DNA from: Heterobasidion occidentale
Taxonomy: Eukaryota > Basidiomycota > Agaricomycetes > Russulales > Bondarzewiaceae
Reading direction: 5' to 3'
Assembly: GCA_039111635.1 (NCBI GenBank)
Contig: JBCAQO010000002.1
Location: forward strand, 1,240,001 to 1,304,000
DNA length: 64,000 nucleotides
The notes under the pieces were generated by a model. It was not told where the DNA came from, ran no database searches, and saw nothing but the letters and a program-made list of their open reading frames with translations. A program made the translations under genes and the position numbers. Below, piece after piece: positions 1-10,501 of the stretch; position 1 is the stretch's first letter; the number at the start of each line of letters is the position of its first letter.

Positions 1-409
1 AAATCTACATCGCTTCAGTCACAGCGATATATTGCAAAATTCGATCGCTTACCAACAGGGATCCAGCCGAATACCTCGTCACCGTTGGCGAACTTCGTTC
101 CGTTAGCGTCGACGATTATGCCAGAAAAGTCCTGCTCTGCAGTAAACGGTCTTCCAGATATAAAGTTGGGCAACCATTTCATGAGTTTGTACCCTCTGTA
201 CAATGTATTCAGCAGGAATTCTCTAGAAAGGGGTTGGATTTTTACACAGGGTTCAACGCTGCTGCTTGCACTTTGACGAGAACATTTCCTTTGTCAAGCT
301 GTGTTGGTACAGGCAACTCCTTGTCAAGTCTGAGTGCCTTGCTAGGAGGCCCCTGGGCAACGACGCGCCATGCCTTTTGCGTTTGCGGAATCTGTGTGGG
401 GAGCGACAT
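1..409 (-). CDS. MDR-family zinc-type alcohol dehydrogenase / enoyl reductase-like protein (5' part)
   Basis: This is the start of a medium-chain dehydrogenase/reductase, probably NADPH-dependent and cytosolic; the substrate cannot be told. The ATG at 407-409 opens MSLPTQIPQTQKAWRVV, followed by the N-terminal GroES-like fold with the family signature KVQAAALNPV. An intron starting inside the Val codon near 245 leads to an exon from about 195 down to 50 carrying GYKLMKWLPNFISG, then DFSGIIVDANG and GDEVFGWIPV, the usual G-D-x-V-F-G block. A donor (gtaagc) follows near 55 and the NAD(P)-binding half lies beyond the left edge. ATGs upstream of 409 in this frame lack family similarity. It diverges from the exportin gene across about 310 bp. 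Family assignment is firm; specific function is not. Confidence 0.75.
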
Positions 410-718
410 GGTGAGAGAAAAGATTAGCGTGCCGAGGTTACCGAGCGTACCTAGACATAGCGACATTGCTGAGGAGCCCAGGCAGGGGTTCGGCAATGGG
501 AACAAATGACGCAACGCCACCGCTATCACGTGCTGGGAGAGAGATAAAAGATTATCTCTCTTAGATAATGGATCTCGGGAAGGACCCTCTGCCCAAGATT
601 CAAGAATCTCAACTTGTCAGCGCTCAGCCACCACGTTCTCCTCATCCTCTTTCTCTGTTTTTCTCTCCTTTTCATCTTCGCTATCACCCTCCGTGTTTGA
701 TCCAAACGGTTTTCCATC
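410..718. promoter_or_regulatory. Shared promoter between MDR gene and exportin-1
   Basis: This 309 bp spacer separates two divergent start codons. It contains a CACGTG palindrome (527-532, in the context TATCACGTG) and pyrimidine-rich tracts just before the exportin ATG. The shared-promoter role is inferred from gene orientation only. Confidence 0.5.
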
Positions 719-3700
719 ATGGAGGTGATTGCTGCGCATACTCCAATCTGGATCCTACCAACGCGTTCTTCCACAGGCTCTACTCGACTTCTCGAGAGAG
801 TTTGATGTCTCTCTCATGGACAATGTCGTAATGACTCTTTACTCGGGCTCTGGGGGCAAGGAGGTGCGTTCATTTAACATACTTCTCAGGTCAACTCATA
901 CATATATGTGTGTTATCATACGCCACTAGCAACAACTTGCCCAGCAAGCTCTCACACAATTTCAAGACCACCCCGAAGCATGGACGCGTGTCCCAGATAT
1001 CATGGAGAGGTCTTCGTACCCTCAAACCAAGGTGCGATGCTTCTATGACGCGTCTGCAGGGCACCATTGAATCGGAGACACGGGCGCTGTTTGTAGTACA
1101 TTGGACTGCAGATCTTGGAGAAATTGATTAATACACGCTGGAAGACTCTTCCTGAGGGCCAAAGACAAGGTAGCTTCAAGTCCACCCACCCGATGCGCGC
1201 TTACGCTCATAACAATTCCAGGTGTGCGGAACTTTGTAGTCGGTGTCACTGTCAAAGTAGCATCCGACGAGGCGACAATGCGGAAAGAGAAAACATACAT
1301 CAATAAGCTTAACCTTGCTCTCGTCCAGGTGCGTCCCGATCTCTCATACAGCTCTCGCTCAGTCTTCAACTCTATTTTCAGATCCTTAAACAGGAATGGC
1401 CGCATAATTGGCCTACATTTATCCCAGAGCTTGTTGAGTCTTGCAAAACCAACCTTTCTCTCTGCGAGAACAACATGGCCATCCTTCGTCTCCTGTCTGA
1501 AGAAGTCTTCGATTTCTCCGCCGAGCAGATGACACAAACCAAGATCAAGAATCTCAAGAACCAGATGTGTGGCGAATTTTCTGAAATCTTCAAGCTCTGC
1601 TCAGAAATCCTGGAAGAGGCGCAAAAGACATCGCTGGTCAAGGCATCGTTGGAGACCCTGCTCCGATTCTTGAACTGGATTCCATTGGGGTATATTTTCG
1701 AGACCACTATCATTGATGTTCTCATCCAGCGTGTGAGTAAGCGTCCATTATGTTGCTGTCGTCATGTCTAATCGCCGCACAATTCAAAGTTCCTTGAAAC
1801 TCCTGACTTCCGTAACATTACTTTGAAATGCTTAGCGGAAGTCGCTGGTTTGAGCGTCGGACCCGAATACGACCCGAAGTTTGTTTCCCTGTTCGAGATG
1901 GTCATGACCGCCATAAACCGCATGGTCCCTCCGAACACAAACATCGCTCAGGCTTACGCTCACTCGAACGATGCTGGCCAGGAGTTTATTCTTAATCTCG
2001 CCCTATTCCTGTCCAACTTTCTGCAAAATCATCTCCGCAGCGTCGAGACTGAGACGACTCAGGATGTCCTTCTGAACGCACACCTGTATATGGTCAAGAT
2101 ATCTCAAGTCGATGAACGCGAGATTTTCAAGATTTGCTTGGAGTACTGGCTCAAGCTTGTGGCGGAACTGTATCACGAGATCGAAAGCTTGCCAATTGGC
2201 GACAGTGGTCTCATGATGGGCCTCAGTCTTGGTGGAGCGAGTGGGGCACAGAGCATGTTGAATGGTGTGCCATTGAGGAAGAATATCTACTCGGACGTAC
2301 TGTCCAACCTGCGTCTGGTCGTCATTGAGAAGATGGTCAAGCCAGAAGAGGTCTGTATCAAGTTTGTGTTTCTTCCGCTGAAGTTTTCGCTGACAGTATC
2401 TGCTACAGGTTCTCATTGTCGAGAACGAGGAAGGCGAGATTGTTCGCGAATTCATGAAGGAGTCCGACACAATCGTTCTCTACAAGTCCATGCGCGAGCT
2501 ACTTGTCTATCTCACCCACTTGGACGTTACAGATACCGAGACCATTTTGACCGAAAAGCTCGCAAAGCAAGTTGACGGGTCTGAATGGTCTTGGCAGAAC
2601 TTGAACACTCTCTGCTGGGCTATTGGCTCTATCTCTGGAGCGATGAGTGAGTTGTGATAGCTCATTTCTGTCTTCTCAGGTTTTCATGTTTCTTCCAGAT
2701 GAGGAGACCGAGAAGCGATTCCTTGTTACGGTCATCAAGGACCTACTTGGCCTGTGTGAGATCAAACGCGGCAAAGACAACAAAGCCGTTGTTGCTTCCG
2801 ATATCATGTATATTGTCGGCCAGTACCCTCGCTTCCTCAAGGCTCACTGGAAGTTCCTCAAGACGGTGGTGAACAAGCTCTTCGAGTTCATGCACGAGAC
2901 CCACGAAGGTACGTCTTATAATAGTCTCGCCTATCTCTGCTATATCCACGCTTTTGAACTCCTCTAGGCGTGCAGGACATGGCGTGTGATACATTCATTA
3001 AGATTGCGACCAAGTGCCGACGGCACTTTGTAATGCAGCAATCTCAAGAGCAGGAACCATTTGTCGATGAGATCTTACGCCTCCTTCACCGCATCACAGT
3101 CGATCTCGCACCACAGCAGGTGCACACTTTTTACGAGGCTGTAGGGCATACGATTTCTGCGCAGCCGAATAAACCGCAGCAAGAGAAACTCATTATGAAG
3201 CTCATGGAACTGCCAAACAATGCAGTACGTGTCTGTCAATGTTATAGACATTTTGCGTTTTCCTTTCTATGCGCGGCTCATCTGCAATTCTTTTCATAAC
3301 TTATAGTGGGACTCCCTTATGTCTCAAGCGTCTGCAAACCTAGATGTCTTGAACAACGCCGACAACTTGAGAATCCTGGCAAATGTCCTCAAAACCAACG
3401 TTGCGGCTTGTACGTCGATAGGGAGCTTCTTCTTGCCTCAGATTGGACGCATATACATGGATATGCTTGGTTTGTATCGCGCAACGAGCGGAATCATCAG
3501 CGAGACTGTTGCCAAGGAAGGTGTGCATTTGCTCTACACTGTATGATCACGAAGCTGTTCGTTTATTGAATGACGACTGATTAGGCCAAATCGCCACGAA
3601 GACGCCCAAAGTTCGGCATCTGCGCACGGTGAAGAAAGAGATCTTGAAACTCGTCGAGACGTACATCAAGAAGGCGGAGGACTTAGAAAGTGTCAATACC

Positions 3701-4841
3701 ACCCTTATTCCACCACTATTGGATTCAGTCCTTGGGGACTATAATCAAAATGTACCCGCAGCACGAGACGCCGAAGTCTTGAACGTGATGGCGACCATTA
3801 CATCGAGGCTAGGGGTACGTTGCATTCATGGTGCCACACTGATGTTTTCTCGCTGACCTGGATAATATTTGTAGCCTTTACTGACACCTCAAGTTCCCCC
3901 TATTTTCGACGCGGTTTTCGAGCCGACCTTGGCCATGATCAACCAAGACTTCGCCGAGTTCCCTGAACATCGTGTCGGCTTCTTCAAGCTTTTGAGAGCA
4001 ATCAACCTTAATTGTTTCCCAGGTTCGCATCAGTATTGATGTTTAATCTTAAATCCACTCATTCTTCCCGTCCTCAGCTTTACTTGGACTCCCGCCGAAT
4101 CAATTCAGTTTGTTCATGGACAGCATTGTCTGGTCGATCAAGCATACAATGAGAGATATTGTAGAGACCGGCTTAAATCGTAAGTGGGATTATGAACAAC
4201 TGCGAGGATACGTAACTGACGCGAACGGTCAGTCTGCTTGGAAGTCATCAACAACTTTGCTGCTGCAGATACCCAAGTGGCCAATACGTTCTTCCAGCAA
4301 TATTACCTCAGATTCCTGCAAGACGTGTTCTTTGTCTTGACCGATGCGGATCACAAGAGTGGTTTCAAACTCCAGTCTACATTGCTATCTCGCATGATGC
4401 AACTAGTGGCGTTGAACCTGATCTCGGCACCTCTGTTCGACCCTGCCGTCGTGTCAGATCCAAACATGACCAACGCCATCTTTGTCAGGGAATTTACCGC
4501 CAACCTGCTCAAATCCGCATTCCCTCATGCGTCAAAGTGAGTTCTTTGTTTCTTCTTGTGAGGTTCCCGATCCCAATCAAGATGTTTTTTACAGTGCGGA
4601 CATCAAAGCGTTCGTCGTCAACCTCTCAGAATACCACAGCGACGTCAATCGCTTCAAGCTCGCCCTTCGTGACTTCCTCATCCAGCTCAAAGAGTTTTCG
4701 GGCGATAGCACCGAGCAGCTCTTTATTGACGAGAAAGAAGCAGAGGCCCTGCGTAAGGCGCAGGAGGAGCGTGAGGCTGCGATGCGTATTCCTGGGATGT
4801 TGAAGCCGTCCCAATTGGAAGACAAGGACGAAGATATCTAA
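719..4841 (+). CDS. XPO1/CRM1: Exportin-1 (Crm1), nuclear export receptor
   Basis: Karyopherin-beta receptor that, with Ran-GTP, exports leucine-rich NES cargoes through nuclear pores. The ATG at 719-721 encodes only Met-Glu before a 52 nt intron (725-776); exon 2 reads [19 protein letters not shown]. Later exons give [20 protein letters not shown], the importin-beta N-terminal stretch [36 protein letters not shown] and [14 protein letters not shown], then the NES-groove region [14 protein letters not shown] and [14 protein letters not shown], and HEAT repeats to the end [13 protein letters not shown]. About a dozen short introns; the one at 2650-2699 joins GAM to NEETEKRF. The groove Cys (codon 2755-2757), the residue covalently attacked by leptomycin B in sensitive Crm1 proteins, is present. 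Length matches the family at roughly 1,070 residues. Identification is secure. Confidence 0.97.
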
Positions 4842-5457
4842 CTAGGATTGAAACGCTGAATGACGACCTTTGATGAAGGTTGACACGTTGACACCTTATG
4901 CTCTTTCCGCTCCTATGATCTTTCTGTGTTTTATTGCTCATGTTCGCATCCCACCACAACCATCTCCCAAGTTCGCCGTCCTTGCATCTCCCTGCCCCTC
5001 CATTGTCCCCCCTTTCATATTATCAGCAGTCTTAACGCTCACGTCGCTATTATTGTTTTTGCGGTGTTCGCATATTTTGGATGTAACAATAGCCTATAGC
5101 AAACGAGAAGAATCATTTTGTAATGTCAAAATATGGACATCCATGGTTGCATTGTTTCAATTGTTCTAAGTTGAAGGTGAGTGAATGACTCGGCCGGTTC
5201 TTAGATGTAGGCTACTTCTGAGAACAGGGGACCCGCGGATAGTGACCATGTCTCGTAGCGTAAACAATCCACCGATACACGAGAACATCTACTATCTGAG
5301 AGCTATTTGATTGAGAGCAGCGAGACTCCCTGCCTCTTTTTGCAAGAATCTGAGGTCGAAGGAATGTCAGTGGAATGTATGACATCATTGAACCGGTGAT
5401 TGCCGAACGAGGCTGAAGTGAAGTGAAGATCAAATCCTGCCTTCATAACCACCCTCG
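4842..5457. other. Intergenic region after exportin-1
   Basis: About 616 bp of moderately AT-rich sequence holding the exportin 3' UTR and the TMA20 promoter. No conserved coding signal or RNA gene was recognised. Confidence 0.5.
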
Positions 5458-6208
5458 ATGTTCAAAAAGTAAGCCCCGCCGTTGTGCTGCCCACGCTCAC
5501 CGCTGATCGATATCTGAAAGGTTCTCACTGTCATCCGATGTCTCGGGGCAGACCCCCGTGAAGTCCTCGGTGCAGCGATCTATCAGATCCAGCATACTCT
5601 CTCACTGGAAGATCGATGCAGAAACGCTTGAGGATATATGGCCTAAGAAGGAGCCAATCGTGCACGTAAAGTGGTCTGTCGCCTTCTCGCCTCTCTATTG
5701 ATGGAACACACGAGGTCGCCCTTGATCTTGTTTCTGATACATGCTTGATCTTAGCAGAGAACACATTTCGATATTTACCCTCCATGGCGAGCCATTGTTC
5801 TTTCAGCACTTCGACGGACCATTTTACCCAACGCTCAGGGTACTTCACAAATGTGAGTTTTTTTTGCGTCAAGATGACATGTGAGCGACGATGCTGACAG
5901 GTGCCGCACCCTCAGATCCTTTCGTCCTACCTCGGGTCCGTATTGACCGCGGCGCTATTCGTTTCCTCCTTAGCGGTGCACACATGATGTGCCCTGGGAT
6001 GACCTCCGCAGGAGGCTACCTCCCTCCCGCGGATGCCGCTCTTCCCCCCAACAGTCTCGTTGCCATCAAGGCAGAGGGCAAGGAGCATGCCGTAGGCATC
6101 GGTATCACAAAGATGGGCACGGAGGAAATGAAGAAGGTGAACAAGGGGGTGGGCGTAGAGTCTGTCACTTATCTTGGGGATGACCTCTGGTCCATACAGA
6201 AGCTGTAA
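5458..6208 (+). CDS. TMA20: Tma20 / MCT-1, PUA-domain translation factor
   Basis: Ribosome-associated partner of Tma22/DENR that acts in 40S recycling and reinitiation in the cytosol. Four exons: 5458-5468 (MFKK), 5521-5673, 5755-5852 and 5901-6208, with GT-AG introns that keep frame. The start MFKKFSLSSDV matches the family's near-invariant MFKKF. The N-terminal domain has [35 protein letters not shown] and [12 protein letters not shown]. The PUA domain (last exon) has [39 protein letters not shown] and [18 protein letters not shown], ending IQKL. At about 185 residues it has the family length. Antisense frames over exons 2-3 are shadows. The very short first exon was placed by similarity and clean splice sites. 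Confidence 0.93.
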
Positions 6209-7023
6209 GGTGACGTCGGATAAAGGGGGTTGTACTGATACGTCGTGGATCCCAAACATAGTAGTCCGAAGGATTCTTTTCTAGACCTCTATCACAGTCA
6301 AAAAAGAGGAATGTGAGTCACCCTTGTCGCTAATTCGCTTGCGTTATGGAAGTCATCTCCGAGTCATGCCCTGATACAGATGGCTAGATACACCCGCTAT
6401 CGATGACAAGCGTTCTTACGCGTATGAATGTTAGTGTGTGCAGCGCATTTCTGGTATGCGCAAGTGTGCGCACCATTGTTGCGTTTGGAAATGGCACCGT
6501 TTGAAGCAGAGGTGGATCGTCGTTGATCCAACTGTTGTAATCATCAGGTTCGACTAAACCACTCTCGTACTAACTTACATACGGCGTGCGATTATGGACT
6601 GTTTCGCCACCCTCCATTCGAGATCCGTCAAAAGATCCTCACACGTAAAGGAGTGCGGAGAACGGATGCCAACCCAGTGCACTTGCTCCGGTCTGATATG
6701 ACTCCACGACTGATTGAGGATCAGTCAACGGTGCAGTGAATGAATCCAATGGCTCCTCAGGCCTCAGGGTTGGCCTATGTCATGACTTGAGCTTTGCTCG
6801 TGGCCTGAGCGTTTGTCAAATGGAGTCAGATCTCAAAACAGATCGTGAGAAATATGTCTGTTTCCTACTCCAATTAGCCACAACCCAGGTCGTACCTCTT
6901 AGTCTCCCGCAGTGAGTCCTTTAATGAGGTGAAGGCAGTCGTTCACTTTATTCAGGGTCATATTTTTGTTTCTATTAAAGACAGCTGATCTTTCGCTAAG
7001 GGGTCTGTTGTCAAACTGATAAC
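6209..7023. other. Intergenic region, nothing recognised
   Basis: About 815 bp between two plus-strand genes without a convincing open frame, RNA gene or repeat. It should contain the TMA20 3' UTR and the promoter of the SRR1-like gene. Confidence 0.45.
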
Positions 7024-7917
7024 ATGGCTGCGTCTGTCGAACGCCCTGCCTTTCGCTACGCAGATGGTTTCAAGACTTCTGGCCCGCGAAAGAAGCGCAC
7101 AGGCAAAATTGTCTTGCAGCATACCTCATCCGAACTGTACGCTTCGTCCTTACAGGAACTACGGACAGGCATTTGGCTCCAGGAGTGTCACCGTTCGTTC
7201 CCAGCAAGTGCTCCTGTTCCTAGTATTAAAAACTCGTGTTTCCCTGCAGGACTAACGAGAGATGCTGTGAAAGAGGCCTCAATCGAGACCCCATCTGTCC
7301 TTTGTCTAGGCCTTGGATGTCCGGCTTCATCTCGGAATGCTAGATCCCAGCTGGCCTTCCTGATCGAGACGCGCGATAACCTTTTCTTGGTATGTATAAT
7401 CTGCTATGTCATAGAGTTGCAATATACCGGCTATCATCTTACCCTTGTCGTGGACAGGATCACGATAAAGTTGCCGCATACGACCCTGCGTTCACCGCCG
7501 AGGACGTAGCACTACTCGCCCAGTTGAGCGTGTCCTGCAGATCAGAAGACCACGCAAGTATCACTATCTTTGCGTTATGTGGCGACATGCATTGAACGGC
7601 GCCTTTTTGCAGTCCAAGGATCTATGCGTTGAGACGCCCACTCTGCTATTCATGCCGCACTGCGACATGGGGCTTTATGAGGCGCTCTTGCGGGATAACT
7701 GGTCCAGCGAGCGTCTGTGCAACTTGTTCTTGATTGGCAACTTGTTCAGCGACTACTTGGTTCAGTGCGCTTCTGCTGCTGACTTATCTCTGCAACGCCC
7801 TGCACTAACGTAACATCGTTCTCATGCAGCAAACCATCAAATAAAATGGCCACGCAGTTCCCATGCCTCACACGGTTGAGTGAGTGCACCTACCGCTGTC
7901 TGGTTGCCTCGTGTTGA
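7024..7917 (+). CDS. SRR1-like domain protein
   Basis: Member of the SRR1-like family (plant SENSITIVITY TO RED LIGHT REDUCED 1, yeast Ber1); biochemical activity is unknown. The ATG at 7024 starts MAASVERPAFRYADGF. A basic patch PRKKRTGK precedes ELRTGIWLQECHR; the core has VLCLGLGCPASSRNARSQLA, then after an intron (7390-7457) AAYDPAFTAEDVALL, and after another (7554-7612) PTLLFMPHCDMGLYEALL, RDNWSSERL and FLIGNLFSDYL, all characteristic of the family. The second intron has a GC donor (gcaagt) with AG acceptor. A last intron (7765-7829) gives HKPSNKMATQFPCL and a stop at 7915-7917; this 3' end is the least certain part. It could act in stress or microtubule-related processes by analogy with Ber1, but that is only inference. 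Confidence 0.75.
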
Positions 7918-8952
7918 TGCCCGTTCCCACAACCGTAAACGTCAATCCAAAAATGATTCCGTTCGGACTCCTTTTGCTGTCTGATGCATGCACTCCGCTC
8001 TTGACGCTCCTGCAACTATTTTCGACTGATCCCTAGCTCCTTATCTCCTCGCCCGACCACTTCCGAGCGGGGGCCCTAATCCGACGGCGTTCGTGAGCCT
8101 GGCCATTCAATTTGTGGCCCCACAGGCGCTTCCGCCTAGGACGGACACAACTTTCTGGGAACTTCCGTCACAGTCTGACGTAGCCGGCGAATCAAACAAG
8201 GGTTGCTTTATTTAACAACCAATGAACCGATAAGCTTGGACCGTTGAGGCGATAGAAGGTCAGCTGGTCCTCCCGGTTTGGGCGCGGTCGTGTGTCGAGT
8301 GCGCATGTTTGATGCAGAGGAGTCAGATCTTCAAAGCCCGACCCTACTGGTACTCATGCGCGTGGGTGCGAGTTGGACGATCCTGGTCGTACTTGGCTTG
8401 GGAACGCGCCTGGGGATGTTGAAATTGTAGGAGTTGGTGTCGGAGTCCCGAGAACCTGGAGGTCTAGACAGAGAACATGGCGGTCGCGTGTGCCCGATTG
8501 GCTGAAATTGAGTTTGCCGACGAGTCATCGCTATCGTCTGTGCGCAATCTTCGCGAGGCGCAGAAGACCCCTGTTGGAATACAGTTGACAACACGAGGGC
8601 ACTATGAAGGCCCAGCAAGGCAAGTCCGCACCTTGGGTCGCAAAGTCTCGAGCCCAAAGAGGCGCAAAGATCCCGAGATTCCATTCTAAGATTCGACTAG
8701 GGTTAGTGACATAATGTGCACTCATGCCCCTAGAATCGCGTCACAGCTCAAGTCACAAATAGACCGCCGTGTTTCATGCCAGCACACGACACGAAATCGA
8801 ACCACAACCACGCAACAAGAGCGATTCCGAAGAATGCACATAACTATATCCCTGAAAAATTTGAAAGAGTACGGACATGTGCAGGCAAATAACGCAAGGA
8901 TGATATGCAGTGAGAAAAAGACGATAAGGACAACCGGGCAATAGAGCGAAGA
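7918..8952. other. Intergenic region, nothing convincing
   Basis: About 1.0 kb between convergent genes. A 70-codon frame (8477-8689) ends in basic residues (RKVSSPKRRKDPEI) but has no similarity I recognise and no good splice context. I see no RNA gene. Confidence 0.4.
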
Positions 8953-9927
8953 CTAGCACTCTTGATGATAGACATTATTAAACACAAGTGGAGATGTACG
9001 ACGGTCATCGGGGAAGGGGAGCGGATCGAGTTCGAAGGGAGAGAAATATGAATCGTCCGTATCAACGTATACCTGGGGAAGAGACCGCTGCTGGCGAGAA
9101 TGTGGAGTGGATGGATCAACAAAAGCAGACATTGAGCGCGAGGTAGACGGCGTAGAAAGCGCGTCAGATTCGTCGTCAGACTCATCCTCAATGGCGTCTG
9201 GAACAGGCAGGTCATCTATGTCGTCTGTGTCGTAGTACGGGAGCGCAACGTTGAGGGGAGGGTAGCTGGAATCGAGGGGGGAGCTGAGGGGGTTGAATTC
9301 GAAAGCCGGAATGAGGTGAGAGTGATATGGTGGATAGACGATGGGATATGGCATAGGGATGGGTGGGTCATAATACACTGGGTGACTGGTGAGGTCCTCG
9401 GAGGAAGACATCGGTGACGTCGAAGGGGTGAAGGCTGAGTCGTCGTCATCGTCCACGGGAATAAGCGACACATGAACGTCCGAGTCGTACTCGCAATCGT
9501 CCTCATCGCCAAGCGTCTCGAGGAGGGAGTCCAACCACTGAGATTCTGATTCGTTCACGGCCGAGTTACTGGGATGGTTAGCCAGTTGGCCAGCGTCAGG
9601 AAACATGAACGAGTCATGTTCCTCTTCTGCACACACTTCCTCGTCCCCAACCTCTTCGTCCCCTGCATCAGTAGGATACACATGATTTACATCGGCCGTG
9701 CTGCTGCTGCAAGATGGGACAGTAGTGGGCTGAGAGCGAATAATCGAGTTTTTGAGAAGTACCCAGCGATGCAAGCTACATTTGTCCTTGGAACTGGTTC
9801 CAATGGCCGAGTGCAACTTGGATCGGGCGTATGAGACTAAACTCCGTGATTCTGATGACATGTAAGGCAGGTTAGGTGGGGCGGGGATATACGGGGAAGT
9901 AGGAGTCGTCTGTTGGGACGACATCAT
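8953..9927 (-). CDS. Hypothetical disordered acidic protein
   Basis: One uninterrupted frame of 324 codons starts at the ATG at 9925-9927 (MMSSQQTTPTSPYIPAPP). I do not recognise a domain. A short ordered-looking segment, CSLHRWVLLKNSIIRS, lies near residues 50-65. The rest is low complexity: acidic clusters (GDEEVGDEEVCAEEEHD, VDDDDDS, DIEDESDDESD-like stretches), Ser/Thr/Pro tracts and a Pro/Tyr-rich block near residues 185-235 (PMPYPIVYPPYHSHL). There is no signal peptide or membrane segment. Composition fits a nuclear regulatory or scaffold protein, but function is unknown. Length and a coherent amino-acid bias over 975 bp argue that it is real. Confidence 0.6.
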   Translation of the reverse strand: MMSSQQTTPTSPYIPAPPNLPYMSSESRSLVSYARSKLHSAIGTSSKDKCSLHRWVLLKNSIIRSQPTTVPSCSSSTADVNHVYPTDAGDEEVGDEEVCAEEEHDSFMFPDAGQLANHPSNSAVNESESQWLDSLLETLGDEDDCEYDSDVHVSLIPVDDDDDSAFTPSTSPMSSSEDLTSHPVYYDPPIPMPYPIVYPPYHSHLIPAFEFNPLSSPLDSSYPPLNVALPYYDTDDIDDLPVPDAIEDESDDESDALSTPSTSRSMSAFVDPSTPHSRQQRSLPQVYVDTDDSYFSPFELDPLPFPDDRRTSPLVFNNVYHQEC

Positions 9928-10501
9928 TCATGGAACGGAACGCAAATCCATGAAGAAGGACATACATGAACGAACGCGGTAGAGTCTTAGCGGTGTATGC
10001 GATAAACTATGAAAGGCTCGAAGAGTATGGTGCCGTGTTTGGATTTACGGGCTTGCTTGTCGACCATAATTGTGAGTAGAGACCGCCTAACTGTCTGGGT
10101 TGCGACAGGGGCGAGGGGGGGAGCGAGGATCAAGGGGAGCGAGAAACTGGACGGTTATGTAGACATGGCAGTGAGGGAGGACGACAAGGGGCTGAGGGAG
10201 GGGCGGTTGACGGCAGAGGGGTTCTTATATAGGCACTGCGCGTTACGACCTTCGTGACTCGATCGCCACTGTCTTTCGCTAGCCGCCAGCACCTCGGCGG
10301 AAGCGCGTCACGTTTCGTCACGTCGGACAGCCTCGGGTCACTCGCCGGTCGCTCCGACCATAAACCTTGATAACGCGTACTCTGCACGACGTTGCGCTAT
10401 ACGCGCTCACCACCTGCAAGAGTGGCAACACTTGCCGTGACCGAAGGCGACACATGTCTGGCTGATGTATGTATAGCAGACATATTACACATCACATCAC
10501 G
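9928..10501. other. Intergenic region between two minus-strand genes
   Basis: About 574 bp carrying the promoter of the disordered-protein gene and the CDC27 3' UTR. No separate gene was recognised. Confidence 0.4.

Noticed and set aside
5531..5872. 113-codon minus-strand frame
   Set aside because: It is antisense to TMA20 exons 2 and 3, which fit the family precisely.
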